Source of the DNA: Flavihumibacter sp. UBA7668
GTDB lineage: Bacteria; Bacteroidota; Bacteroidia; Chitinophagales; Chitinophagaceae
NCBI RefSeq assembly: GCF_002483205.1
Contig: NZ_DLHM01000005.1
Coordinates: 1,004,451 to 1,068,450 of the forward strand
Reading direction: 5' to 3'
DNA length: 64,000 bases
Both the position numbers and the translations under genes were made by a program. Position 1 is the stretch's first letter, and each line of letters opens with the position of its first letter. Under the pieces are notes generated by a model. The model was given only the letters and a program-made list of their open reading frames with translations, was not told the origin of the DNA and did not search any database. Of this stretch, positions 15,129 through 24,027 are shown piece after piece.

Positions 15129-18100
15129 TTAATTTGCTTCTATGTTTAATTTAATGCCTTCCGTATGGCTCGTAAATTCCGGAGCATACATGCATTGAAT
15201 ACTGCTGATCCCATTACTAAATGTTCCTGCATGCGAAACAAACAGTGAATATTCCATAACATGCGTTCCTTTTGGAAGATACTGAATGAAGAAATTAGTA
15301 CTTGCATCACGGGTGCTTTCATAATAACCCAGTGATCCTTTCCAACGATATCCACTTAGTACATTTGTTGGTTCCAATGAAGATGCCCGCATATCTTTCA
15401 CATGCACATATTCCATTGGACGATCTGTTTTGATTTCGAGCCGTACCACCAGTTTATCGCCCACTTTTAAAAAGCTTCCATCCTGTATGGCTTCCAAAAC
15501 GGGACCTTTATCAGTCAGTTTTTCAACCAATACCTGTTTGTTGATAGAAAGTGGTCCTTTTGCAGCAGTGATATTTTCCAGATTATCAAAATACTGCCAG
15601 TAGATGGCACCCCATACAGGAGCGTTGGCTTTTGGCGCCTGAGCCTGTTCCACATTTATTTTTATTTGTCCCATTTCCGGAAAAACTGCCGTGCCCGGAA
15701 TGATCTTTTGGTAATATCCGGTACCGGCTTCCTCTTTTGCGCCAGTAATAGTAGTTACTCCTCCCAGCTTTACACTGATTTTTGGTTGTGCTTCCAACCA
15801 GTTATCACCTTGCAATAACAGTGCATAACAGGCGTCTGCCGTTGCTTTGGTACTGCTCCAGCGATTGGTTTGTTTATTCAGCAATAACCAGGCTTTTAAT
15901 GCATTTACAGTGGTGGCCGGTTGCTTTAATTCCTGAAATAACTCAATCAATAAAGCCTGCGTTTCAATCGGCGCTTCCTGCCAGTAATAACCTGCTGTAT
16001 TGGCTTTCCAATACATGCCTTTGTCTTCGGTTTTAATGGCTGTTTGCTGCAACGATTTCAGGATATTGGAGGCCGTTTGTTTGTCTCCGGTTCTGTGCAA
16101 TGCCAGCGCAATCATTGCTTTTGAAAACAGGTTTCCTTTTATCCAAAGTGACTGAATTTCCTTTCTGTAATGATTGGCAGCCAGAACATATTCACCTGAT
16201 AACCCAACACTGCTGTAAAAACTGCGCATATAATGATATTGCACCGCAAAATAATTCAGGTAAGTGGGTTCTTTGGCTCCCTTATCGCGTTTCTTATAAT
16301 CTTCCAGGATACGCTGATCGGAATAAGCGAGTCCGGGTGTTACAATAGGTGCAAAAATTCCATAGTCTGCTCCAATAATTCCCAGCTTTTGTAAATGCCC
16401 GATTCCGGTTAGAATATACTGCGTAATATACCGATCATCCGGTCCGCCTTTGAACCAGCTGAAGCCGCCATTGGAACTCTGCATTTCTTTTAGTTTGGCA
16501 ATCATTTTACCTGACTCCAGGCTAAGTTTTCCGGCATCAAAGAGCAGTAGCAGGCGTTTCTTTTGTTCTGCTTCTGATTTTGCTTCCAGCACCCAGGGGG
16601 TTTCTTCCAGCAATACCTGTTTCAACTGCTCATTTTTCTGCAGATTGCTCAATAAGGCACTGGTATCTTTTTGCTGCCATTCTTCCAGCACTTTTTTGAT
16701 GCGGGGAGCAGATTTCAATAAATGATCGGCGATCAGATAACCATATAAACGATTAAAACTTTGCTCTGCACACTCATAAGGATAATCAGTCAGATAAGGA
16801 AGCGACTGAATGGCATACCAGGCCGGATTAGAAGAAAACTCAACCGTCAGGGATTGATTGCTGAGCGTTTCGCTTTCCTTACTGTTGATCAATTTTATTA
16901 GTGGAATTTCCTTACTGGATGAACCGTTGATAAAGAAGGGAACTGCTTCGGTTACCAGTTGTCGATTGCTTAATACAGGAAGTGTAGAAGATTCTCCATC
17001 GGTTTTATCACCCACCCGGGCAATGATTTTCCAGGTAAGGGCCCGGTCAAATAAGAAGGGGACTTCCACCGGGAATTTCACCAGCTCACTCGATTTTGGT
17101 CCAACTGTGAAATATTGATTGGGGAAGAAATTGCGGAACCAGCCATCCACCGGTTGATTGGTGGTAGCATCAATCAGTTGCAATTCTGCTTGTCCGGTTA
17201 CTTCTTTGTCTGTTAGGTTTACCACTTTGGAGGTGATTTCCATTTTATCACCCTCCCGCAGAAAACGTGGCATATTAGGTTGTACCATCAGGTCTTTCTG
17301 CGTTACTATACTTTGTTGCAGGTAACCCATTGCCAGCGATTTGGTATGTGCAAACAACTGCCATTTCCAGGTGGTTACCGATTCGGGCATGGTGAAACTA
17401 AAACTGAATTGTCCGTTGGAATCTGCTGATAATTGCGGAAAGAAAAATGCTGTTTCATTGAAATTGGTGCGGATGGCGGGGGGAGCTGTTGCGGGTGGGG
17501 GAGGGGGAACGGCAGATGTATTATCACCTATAATATTTAATTCCTCCGCTTTTACTGTAGCAACTGAACCTGTTATTTCTTTTTTTACAGAAGTGGCATA
17601 AGCTGTTACAACCACTTCATCCATTTCGCCTTCCTGTTTTTCTCTTGCACTTAGTGTTGCATGACCTCTAATTTTAATTCCCGGTGCCATCATCCTTCTG
17701 CGCTCCGCAAATTCAAATCCTAACAATTCATCCATTCCTGCCCATTTCAATTCCTTTTTTTCTACCGGAATCTGGTAATCAGCGCCACCCTGCGCTACAA
17801 AATTCGTGCGCCCGCTCCAATTACTCAATCGCTGCAAACTTGGCCATAGCCCCGGTTTATTCCAGTTATGCGCACCAAACTGATCCAGCGAAGCATCATA
17901 CATCGATGTCAATAATTCCATTCCAAATTTTTCCGCTTCTTCTCCTGAAATGGATACCGTCCATTTTTCTTGTTGTCCGGGTTCCAGTTTGTCACGGTAG
18001 GTCTGCAGCTTAATCTTTAATTCCTTTTCTTCCATCGGCACCGCAAAATAACTCTCCTTCGTATACACCCGATTATTCCGAACAAATACATGTTGAACCT

Positions 18101-21100
18101 CAATCCCTCCTTTATCTGCTTCTCCAGCAAGTACAGGTATCAATACCCGCTCTTTATTCAGCTCAAACAACCGGTATTTTTCAGAAAAGGGGAGTTTAAT
18201 ATCACCGGACTGCCCTTTCCAGTTGATTCTTTTTTCTATTACGAAAAGATCAGTCGCTTCTGTTGCCAGTTCTATAGTGGTTTGCTCCCCTTGTTTCAGC
18301 AGTTGTTTTCCCTGTGTTCCTGAAAGGTAACCTGCTTCTGCCACCGATTTCCCGGTTGGATCAGTTAGGAATACAATGGACTTCGCTTCAATACTGTCTC
18401 CATTCGGATCCACTCCTTTGGCGATCAGTTGATACCATCCGGCAGCCCATTTTTTTCTGTCCAGTTGTACCATACCGCTGGAATCCGTTTGAATGGTTTT
18501 CTGCCATACTGCTTTGCCAGCCGGCCATGTTTGCGGATCGTCTTCGTTTTTATACAGATCATTCGGGAAATATTGACGATATTCTTTTTCAGTTAATACA
18601 AAAGTATCAGGCGTTTCCCAGTAGCGGGAGCGAAGCAGTCTACCCGGACTCTTTAAAGGAAGGATCTGCACAGCCAGCGTGGCTGTTTGTGGTTCACCCA
18701 TCAGGTTGTTAGCTGCCAGCTTAATTTTCTTGAAATCAGTTGCCGCCAGTTTATCCTGCTCTGCACTTATATTAATTTCTACTGATTTATACGACACCGG
18801 TACCGAGCTGTTGGCTGATCGGGTCTCACCATTCAGATCAGTAATATCAATGGTTATTGCATATTCAAATACAGGATCTGTTTTGCGATCTATTGTTGCA
18901 TCTGGAATAGCCGGAAAGGAAATACTGAAACTTCCATCTGCTTCTGTAGTTAACTGACCATGTGCAATTTCAGCTGTTTTATACCTCGGACGGAAACCAT
19001 AACCAGATATTTTCCAGGGATAGAGATACCGGGTTCCTCTTGTTACCCTAAATGTACCGGTCGCGTTGCTAATGGCATTGCCAGCATAAGCGATTGCCTT
19101 TCCTTTAATGGTAACGGTATCGCCTAAACGAACGGTTGTTTTTAGTTTGTCCAGAGTTACTTCAAATCGTGGCCGCTTGTATTCTTCCACATTAAAGTAA
19201 GTGGATGAATGATACAACTCTTCCTGCAGGTAAAACTGTCCGGTTAATCCGCTGGAAGGCAAAGTGAATTTCCCTGCAACTGATCCAAATTCATTGGATA
19301 TTACGACTATGGAATCTGTTTTTTCGTCATTGGCATTATAAAGATAAATCGATGTTTTTCTTCCTGTTAATAACTGAGGTAATTGTGTTTCCTTGTCCTT
19401 GCTGGTTAATACAGCTTTAAAATAAATAGTTTGTCCCGGGCGGTAGATGTTCCGGTCCAAAAAATAAAAAACTCTTGCATTCCGACGCTCGTATTCTGCT
19501 GCAGACGTATCCCGATCCCGCTGATTATAGGAATAAATATACTCCTGGTCATCAATACGCAGATAATCATCCCCGTGTTGAATGTCCAGTGAAAAACTGC
19601 CGTATTCATTTTTACCGGCTTTGCTGATCCGTACAAATCCTTTCTCATTTGCTTTCAGCTCGTCTGCTTTAATCCGATTATAGGTTCTGGTCTGGTAATC
19701 ATAGGTTCGTTGAAAAAGTTGAATAGTTGCATTGGATAGAGGTTGTCCGGTATTTCTGTGTAAAACAAAATAATCCTTCTCCGAACTGATATAACTGATA
19801 TTGGAAACCTGCAATTCAACCAAGCCGATATTGGATGATTCCAAAGCAAAAGAAGCATGATCGCTGGCTAGTAAAAAATAAGCGCCGATTGGAAGTGCAT
19901 CAATTTTGATCTCGGTTGTATGACCTTTATAATCCTGCATCACCGGTAAGTATTGCTCCCAGGCTTTTACTGTCGGTGAACCAGCTAATAACGCGTAATT
20001 AGCCGAATCAAAATACCTTGATTGCTGTAATAACTGACTATGTTTTACGGGATCAATTTTTACCAGCCGGAGATAGATTTTTCCCAGGTTTTTCCAATTT
20101 ACAATTGCCCGGAAAGGTTCACCGGGAATATTCACCCGCTCCGTCTGGATACCCAGAGCTGGTGCTTTAATATCCTGAATCAGATTGTAGGACTGAATGG
20201 CACCCGGACTGTTTTTTTGCTTATCAACCAATTCTTGTGCAATGGATAAGGCTTTTACAGGGTCTTCATTTTCATCCAACTCCCAACTGGCCAATAAATA
20301 AACCGCCTGATCAGCAGCTAAAGTTCCTGTATAATTTTTTCTGAATCCTTCCAACGCAGCAAGGTAAAGAGCTTCTGAACTTGCTGATTCTGCCTTGCTT
20401 TTCAAAAACTGAAACCGCTCCAGATCTGTTGCCGCAAGTTGTTCATTTTTATTGCCAGCTTTATAATAGCGTAGTAATTCCTGATATAATTTTAAACTTA
20501 TCAGTCCCGGTGCTAAACTATCGGAGTCTGATATCATAAGTTTCGTAAAATTCGCCGCGTCTTTCCACAACTCTTGATTCTCCCAAAAGGATTGATCTGC
20601 CTGAACCGGTAATTCCACCGGATCAGCTTTAAAATAACCCAGTGCTTTCTGAAAAACCAATTCGTACATCGATGGACGGTAGTCGGTATTTTCACCTTTT
20701 TTGATTATTCCTTCAAAACTGGTTCGCGAACCTTCTTTTTTCAAGGAAGGCTCCTGCAAGGCTTCCAGATAAGCAGCAGTAATTGCACGGTGAAAATCCG
20801 CTGCAGTCCAGGTTTGAATATCTTCAGAAACGCCATCAGCCAATGGTGTACGCTCATAAATGGTCCATCGATTCCGGTCGTATTGTTTTTTATAATAATC
20901 AGCCAGCAATGTATTCAGCAAAGCGCGACTAATTCCTTTTTCTGAAGCAATTTCTTTTCGCAATAACCCCAGGGCAAGCGTATCGCTTTCATCAACCAAA
21001 ACTTCCTGCAATTGAATCTGATAAAGAATTGCTTTGATCTGTTCACCTGCCGCCTGTTCTGCTTTAGCTTTGGTATAAAGCAATTTTACTTCTTTGAGAG

Positions 21101-21245
21101 CTGATTCATACAGGCCACGCTGGTTAACCAGTGAATCTATTTTTTTCCACCAGTTGCTATAATTGTTTGTTGGCATTTTTTGGGCGGATAAGGAATACGT
21201 GAAAAAAAATAACAACGTGCTTAGAACTAAGCGCATAATCTTCAT
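15129..21245 (-). CDS. Large alpha-2-macroglobulin family protein with thioester and a SusC-like signature segment
   Basis: The 2038-residue protein has a signal peptide (SLSAQ, about residue 22) and an N-terminal helical region (25-350) before the macroglobulin domains. MG-type beta-sandwiches at about 380-1100 include FYFLDRNIYRPGQTIYFKAV, the classic MG2 motif. An A2M core follows, with FFFPQLSADSNGQFSFSFTM at about 1270, and the thioester motif CAEQ in YPYECAEQSF near residue 1490. A toroid of helices and a receptor-binding-like C-terminal domain complete it. A2Ms trap proteases through the Cys-Gln thioester after bait cleavage. Unusually, residues about 1204-1230 read EVVVTAYATSVKKEITGSV, the signature of SusC plug domains, followed by a PPPPP linker. 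No lipobox is seen. The usual partner penicillin-binding protein 1C is absent. Confidence 0.93.
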   Translation of the reverse strand: MKIMRLVLSTLLFFFTYSLSAQKMPTNNYSNWWKKIDSLVNQRGLYESALKEVKLLYTKAKAEQAAGEQIKAILYQIQLQEVLVDESDTLALGLLRKEIASEKGISRALLNTLLADYYKKQYDRNRWTIYERTPLADGVSEDIQTWTAADFHRAITAAYLEALQEPSLKKEGSRTSFEGIIKKGENTDYRPSMYELVFQKALGYFKADPVELPVQADQSFWENQELWKDAANFTKLMISDSDSLAPGLISLKLYQELLRYYKAGNKNEQLAATDLERFQFLKSKAESASSEALYLAALEGFRKNYTGTLAADQAVYLLASWELDENEDPVKALSIAQELVDKQKNSPGAIQSYNLIQDIKAPALGIQTERVNIPGEPFRAIVNWKNLGKIYLRLVKIDPVKHSQLLQQSRYFDSANYALLAGSPTVKAWEQYLPVMQDYKGHTTEIKIDALPIGAYFLLASDHASFALESSNIGLVELQVSNISYISSEKDYFVLHRNTGQPLSNATIQLFQRTYDYQTRTYNRIKADELKANEKGFVRISKAGKNEYGSFSLDIQHGDDYLRIDDQEYIYSYNQRDRDTSAAEYERRNARVFYFLDRNIYRPGQTIYFKAVLTSKDKETQLPQLLTGRKTSIYLYNANDEKTDSIVVISNEFGSVAGKFTLPSSGLTGQFYLQEELYHSSTYFNVEEYKRPRFEVTLDKLKTTVRLGDTVTIKGKAIAYAGNAISNATGTFRVTRGTRYLYPWKISGYGFRPRYKTAEIAHGQLTTEADGSFSISFPAIPDATIDRKTDPVFEYAITIDITDLNGETRSANSSVPVSYKSVEINISAEQDKLAATDFKKIKLAANNLMGEPQTATLAVQILPLKSPGRLLRSRYWETPDTFVLTEKEYRQYFPNDLYKNEDDPQTWPAGKAVWQKTIQTDSSGMVQLDRKKWAAGWYQLIAKGVDPNGDSIEAKSIVFLTDPTGKSVAEAGYLSGTQGKQLLKQGEQTTIELATEATDLFVIEKRINWKGQSGDIKLPFSEKYRLFELNKERVLIPVLAGEADKGGIEVQHVFVRNNRVYTKESYFAVPMEEKELKIKLQTYRDKLEPGQQEKWTVSISGEEAEKFGMELLTSMYDASLDQFGAHNWNKPGLWPSLQRLSNWSGRTNFVAQGGADYQIPVEKKELKWAGMDELLGFEFAERRRMMAPGIKIRGHATLSAREKQEGEMDEVVVTAYATSVKKEITGSVATVKAEELNIIGDNTSAVPPPPPATAPPAIRTNFNETAFFFPQLSADSNGQFSFSFTMPESVTTWKWQLFAHTKSLAMGYLQQSIVTQKDLMVQPNMPRFLREGDKMEITSKVVNLTDKEVTGQAELQLIDATTNQPVDGWFRNFFPNQYFTVGPKSSELVKFPVEVPFLFDRALTWKIIARVGDKTDGESSTLPVLSNRQLVTEAVPFFINGSSSKEIPLIKLINSKESETLSNQSLTVEFSSNPAWYAIQSLPYLTDYPYECAEQSFNRLYGYLIADHLLKSAPRIKKVLEEWQQKDTSALLSNLQKNEQLKQVLLEETPWVLEAKSEAEQKKRLLLLFDAGKLSLESGKMIAKLKEMQSSNGGFSWFKGGPDDRYITQYILTGIGHLQKLGIIGADYGIFAPIVTPGLAYSDQRILEDYKKRDKGAKEPTYLNYFAVQYHYMRSFYSSVGLSGEYVLAANHYRKEIQSLWIKGNLFSKAMIALALHRTGDKQTASNILKSLQQTAIKTEDKGMYWKANTAGYYWQEAPIETQALLIELFQELKQPATTVNALKAWLLLNKQTNRWSSTKATADACYALLLQGDNWLEAQPKISVKLGGVTTITGAKEEAGTGYYQKIIPGTAVFPEMGQIKINVEQAQAPKANAPVWGAIYWQYFDNLENITAAKGPLSINKQVLVEKLTDKGPVLEAIQDGSFLKVGDKLVVRLEIKTDRPMEYVHVKDMRASSLEPTNVLSGYRWKGSLGYYESTRDASTNFFIQYLPKGTHVMEYSLFVSHAGTFSNGISSIQCMYAPEFTSHTEGIKLNIEAN

Positions 21246-21375
21246 TTTATTACAAGTTATAGAAAAGCATACAGACCATAGATGCAGGCAAATTCACTTT
21301 ACACAGCAGCCAGCCTGAAAAACAATGATCTTAACAGAACCTTGATGAGTGATTAGTCCCCATCGTTGCAAAGGC

Positions 21376-21410
21376 AAATAAAAAAAGGCTGCCCTCCAGA
21401 GAGAGCAGCC
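21376..21410 (-). terminator. Intrinsic terminator downstream of sucD
   Basis: On the minus strand GGCTGCTCTC, a TCTG loop and GAGGGCAGCC form a 10-bp stem (one T-G pair), followed by TTTTTTTATTT. It lies about 98 bp after the sucD stop. The remaining 21246-21507 region shows no gene or other structure I can support. Confidence 0.9.
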
Positions 21411-21507
21411 CTATGTTGGAGTGAATGGGAGACTGCCTTGGAAGGGTACAGAAAGACAAAAGCGGTACAAATATTGCACCGCTTTTTAATATTTCCTAGT
21501 AGTTCTA

Positions 21508-22380
21508 CTATTTTTTAATTACTTCAGCCATTTTTTTACCAATATCAGCCGGACTTTGTACGACGTGGATTCCACATTCGGCCATAATCTTCATTTTTGC
21601 CTCAGCTGTATCATCGGCTCCACCAATAATGGCTCCTGCATGCCCCATCCGGCGACCGGGAGGAGCTGTTTGTCCGGCTATAAAACCAACCACCGGTTTG
21701 GTGCCATTTTCTTTGATCCATTTGGCCGCTTCTGCCTCCATACTACCACCAATTTCTCCAATCATCACGATTCCCTCTGTCTCCGGGTCGTTCATCAGTA
21801 ATTCAACCGCTTCTTTGGTTGGGGTTCCGATTATCGGATCACCACCGATTCCAATGGCAGTAGAAATTCCCAATCCGGCTTTAGCTACCTGATCAGCGGC
21901 TTCGTAGGTCAGCGTACCACTTTTTGAAACAATTCCGATTTTACCTGCTTTGAATACAAAACCGGGCATGATGCCCACTTTACATTCTCCTGCAGTAATA
22001 ACACCCGGACAGTTCGGCCCAATCAGACGGGTTGCACGGCCCTGCAGGAAATTTTTGGCACGAACCATGTCCTGAACCGGAATTCCTTCAGTAATACATA
22101 CAACCAATGCAATCCCAGCTTCAGCAGCTTCCATTATAGCATCGGCAGCAAATGCAGGTGGTACAAATATGATTGAAACATTGGCGCCGGTTGCTTTTAC
22201 CGCATCAGCAACAGTATTGAAAACGGGACGATCGAGATGGGTTGATCCGCCTTTACCTGGTGTTACACCACCTACCACCTGGGTACCGTACTCGATCATT
22301 TGAGAGGCATGAAAGGTGCCCTCTGTACCTGTAAATCCCTGAACTATAATCTTTGATTGCTTATTAACTAAAACGCTCAT
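21508..22380 (-). CDS. sucD: Succinate-CoA ligase (ADP-forming) subunit alpha
   Basis: The 290-residue protein is the alpha subunit of succinyl-CoA synthetase, which carries the phosphohistidine and binds CoA. Visible landmarks are KIIVQGFTGTEGTFHA (CoA-binding Rossmann loop), IIFVPPAFAADAIMEA, GPNCPGVITAGECKVGIMPG, KIGIVSKSGTLTYEAA and GRRMGHAGAIIGG with the phosphorylated His. Length agrees with the family (about 289). The beta subunit gene sucC is not adjacent, as is common in Bacteroidota. A TAGTTTTG box lies 25 bp upstream and a strong terminator follows, so it appears to be a single-gene transcript. Confidence 0.97.
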   Translation of the reverse strand: MSVLVNKQSKIIVQGFTGTEGTFHASQMIEYGTQVVGGVTPGKGGSTHLDRPVFNTVADAVKATGANVSIIFVPPAFAADAIMEAAEAGIALVVCITEGIPVQDMVRAKNFLQGRATRLIGPNCPGVITAGECKVGIMPGFVFKAGKIGIVSKSGTLTYEAADQVAKAGLGISTAIGIGGDPIIGTPTKEAVELLMNDPETEGIVMIGEIGGSMEAEAAKWIKENGTKPVVGFIAGQTAPPGRRMGHAGAIIGGADDTAEAKMKIMAECGIHVVQSPADIGKKMAEVIKK

Positions 22381-22405
22381 ATAGCTGTATTTTAATGATC
22401 GGTGG

Positions 22406-22413
22406 CAAAACTA
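22406..22413 (-). promoter_or_regulatory. Putative -7 promoter box for sucD
   Basis: TAGTTTTG on the minus strand matches TAnnTTTG and ends 25 bp before the sucD ATG. It sits in the 74-bp gap after the upstream mlaF-like gene. Confidence 0.35.
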
Positions 22414-22454
22414 AGGTATAATGCCCAGAAATAGAGGCTAATTCAAATGGAAAA

Positions 22455-23264
22455 TTACTGGAGCAAATCATCCATATTTCGGTTATTATCAATCTTGCCC
22501 GTCTGTTCCAGCATCCGCATATCTTTGGCATCTTTTAGAAATTCAGAGGCAAAGATGAAATCATTAAGGCGCTGACTTTTGCTGAAAATAATCTCTTTAT
22601 TGGTGCCTTCCCACTCTTTCTCTCCCTTATACATGTAAATAATTTTATCTCCGATTTCCATCACGGAGTTCATGTCGTGGGTATTTATAACTGTTGTTAT
22701 ATTAAATTCTAGTGTCAGCTCTTTAATCAGCTTGTCAATTACCAGTGAGGTTTGCGGATCCAATCCTGAATTCGGCTCATCACAGAAAAGATACTTGGGA
22801 TTCAATACAATGGCCCGGGCAATTCCCACTCTTTTTTTCATTCCACCGCTTATCTCCGCAGGGAATTTTTTATTGGCATCTTTCAATTCAACCCGGTCCA
22901 GCACTTCATTAACCCGCTTTTTCTTTTCAGCCAGGGTCCAGTCGGTAAACATATCAAGGGGGAACTGCACATTCCTTTCAACAGTCAGGCTATCGAAGAG
23001 AGCAGACCCCTGAAATAACATACCTATCTTTTTTCTAATTTCCTTTCTTCCAAGAGTGTCCATATTGGTGAAGTCTTCACCGTCATAGAGAATGGATCCA
23101 CTGTCTGGCCGAAACAGGCCCACCAGACATTTCATAAAAACGGTTTTACCACTTCCGCTAGAACCGATGATCAGGTTACATTTCCCATCATCCATTACGG
23201 CACTTACATCGTTGATTACGATCTTGTCGCCAAAACCTTTTTTGATATGTTGTACTTCAATCAT
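22455..23264 (-). CDS. mlaF: MlaF-like ABC transporter ATPase
   Basis: The product (269 residues from the start at 23264, MIEVQHIKKGF) is an ABC ATPase of the Mla/MCE type. Walker A is GSSGSGKTVFMKCLVG, the signature ISGGMKKRVGIARAI, Walker B KYLFCDEPNSGLDP and the H-loop VINTHDMNSV. SGGMKKR is characteristic of MlaF-like proteins. A longer start at 23300 would overlap the permease stop, so I prefer 23264, which begins one base after it. It powers phospholipid movement between the membranes together with the MlaE permease. No MCE-domain (MlaD) gene is in this operon. Confidence 0.92.
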   Translation of the reverse strand: MIEVQHIKKGFGDKIVINDVSAVMDDGKCNLIIGSSGSGKTVFMKCLVGLFRPDSGSILYDGEDFTNMDTLGRKEIRKKIGMLFQGSALFDSLTVERNVQFPLDMFTDWTLAEKKKRVNEVLDRVELKDANKKFPAEISGGMKKRVGIARAIVLNPKYLFCDEPNSGLDPQTSLVIDKLIKELTLEFNITTVINTHDMNSVMEIGDKIIYMYKGEKEWEGTNKEIIFSKSQRLNDFIFASEFLKDAKDMRMLEQTGKIDNNRNMDDLLQ

Positions 23265-23265
23265 A

Positions 23266-24003
23266 TTACAATAGTATGGCTGCCAATACGTAATCGGCAA
23301 ACAGAATTAATATACAGCTTACCACTACCGATTTGGTAGAAGCACGGCCAATTTCCAATGCCCCCCCTTCCACATAATACCCATAAAAAGCAGGAACACT
23401 GGAGATAATAAATGAAAATACATAGGCCTTTATCATGGCAAAGACCACATTGTAGGGAAGAAAGGAGTTTAATAATCCTTTATCATAATCTGTGGTGGAT
23501 AATATCCCCGCTGCCTGTCCGGCTAATCGACCTCCCCAGATTCCCAATCCGGCTGATATCACTACCAGCATCGGAATTACAATCATTGCCGCTACAATTT
23601 TGGGAAGCACCAGATAGGTTTTGGTATTGATTCCCATGATTTCCAATGCATCGATCTGCTCACTAACCCGCATATTACCTAATTCACTTGCTATTTTGCT
23701 TCCTACAACACCTGCCAGTACAATACATACCAGGGTAGGAGCAAATTCCAACAATACCGTATCCCGTACAATCTGAGCAATGGAAGATTTTGGAATCAAC
23801 GGACTCACCAATTGGTAAGCTGTTTGTAAGGTAGACACTGCTCCCATAAATATGGAAATGATAACCACAATGCCTAAGGATCCTATACCGATATCATTAC
23901 ACTGGTGCATGAATTCCTTCCAATACACCTTGCGGTTCTCCGGTTTGGAAAACATATCCCTTAACATCAGAATGTACCGCCCAAATTCATGGATAAATTT
24001 CAT
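23266..24003 (-). CDS. mlaE: MlaE-like phospholipid ABC transporter permease
   Basis: The 245-residue membrane protein is an MlaE/YrbE permease. Family motifs are GIGSLGIVVIISIFMGAVST (N-terminal amphipathic and first helix), VLLEFAPTLVCIVLAGVVG, ASELGNMRVSEQIDALEIMG (the coupling-helix region typical of the family) and GYYVEGGALEIGRAST. It has about five to six membrane helices. It lies 24 bp after the maeB stop and overlaps nothing, with the ATPase gene starting immediately after. Expected function: inner-membrane component of a glycerophospholipid transporter maintaining outer-membrane asymmetry. Confidence 0.93.
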   Translation of the reverse strand: MKFIHEFGRYILMLRDMFSKPENRKVYWKEFMHQCNDIGIGSLGIVVIISIFMGAVSTLQTAYQLVSPLIPKSSIAQIVRDTVLLEFAPTLVCIVLAGVVGSKIASELGNMRVSEQIDALEIMGINTKTYLVLPKIVAAMIVIPMLVVISAGLGIWGGRLAGQAAGILSTTDYDKGLLNSFLPYNVVFAMIKAYVFSFIISSVPAFYGYYVEGGALEIGRASTKSVVVSCILILFADYVLAAILL

Positions 24004-24027
24004 GCTAATAACCTGGTTGTTTAATTA

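Noticed and set aside
21246..21507. tRNA or small RNA in the sucD downstream gap
   Set aside because: No cloverleaf pattern seen; the only structure is the intrinsic terminator.
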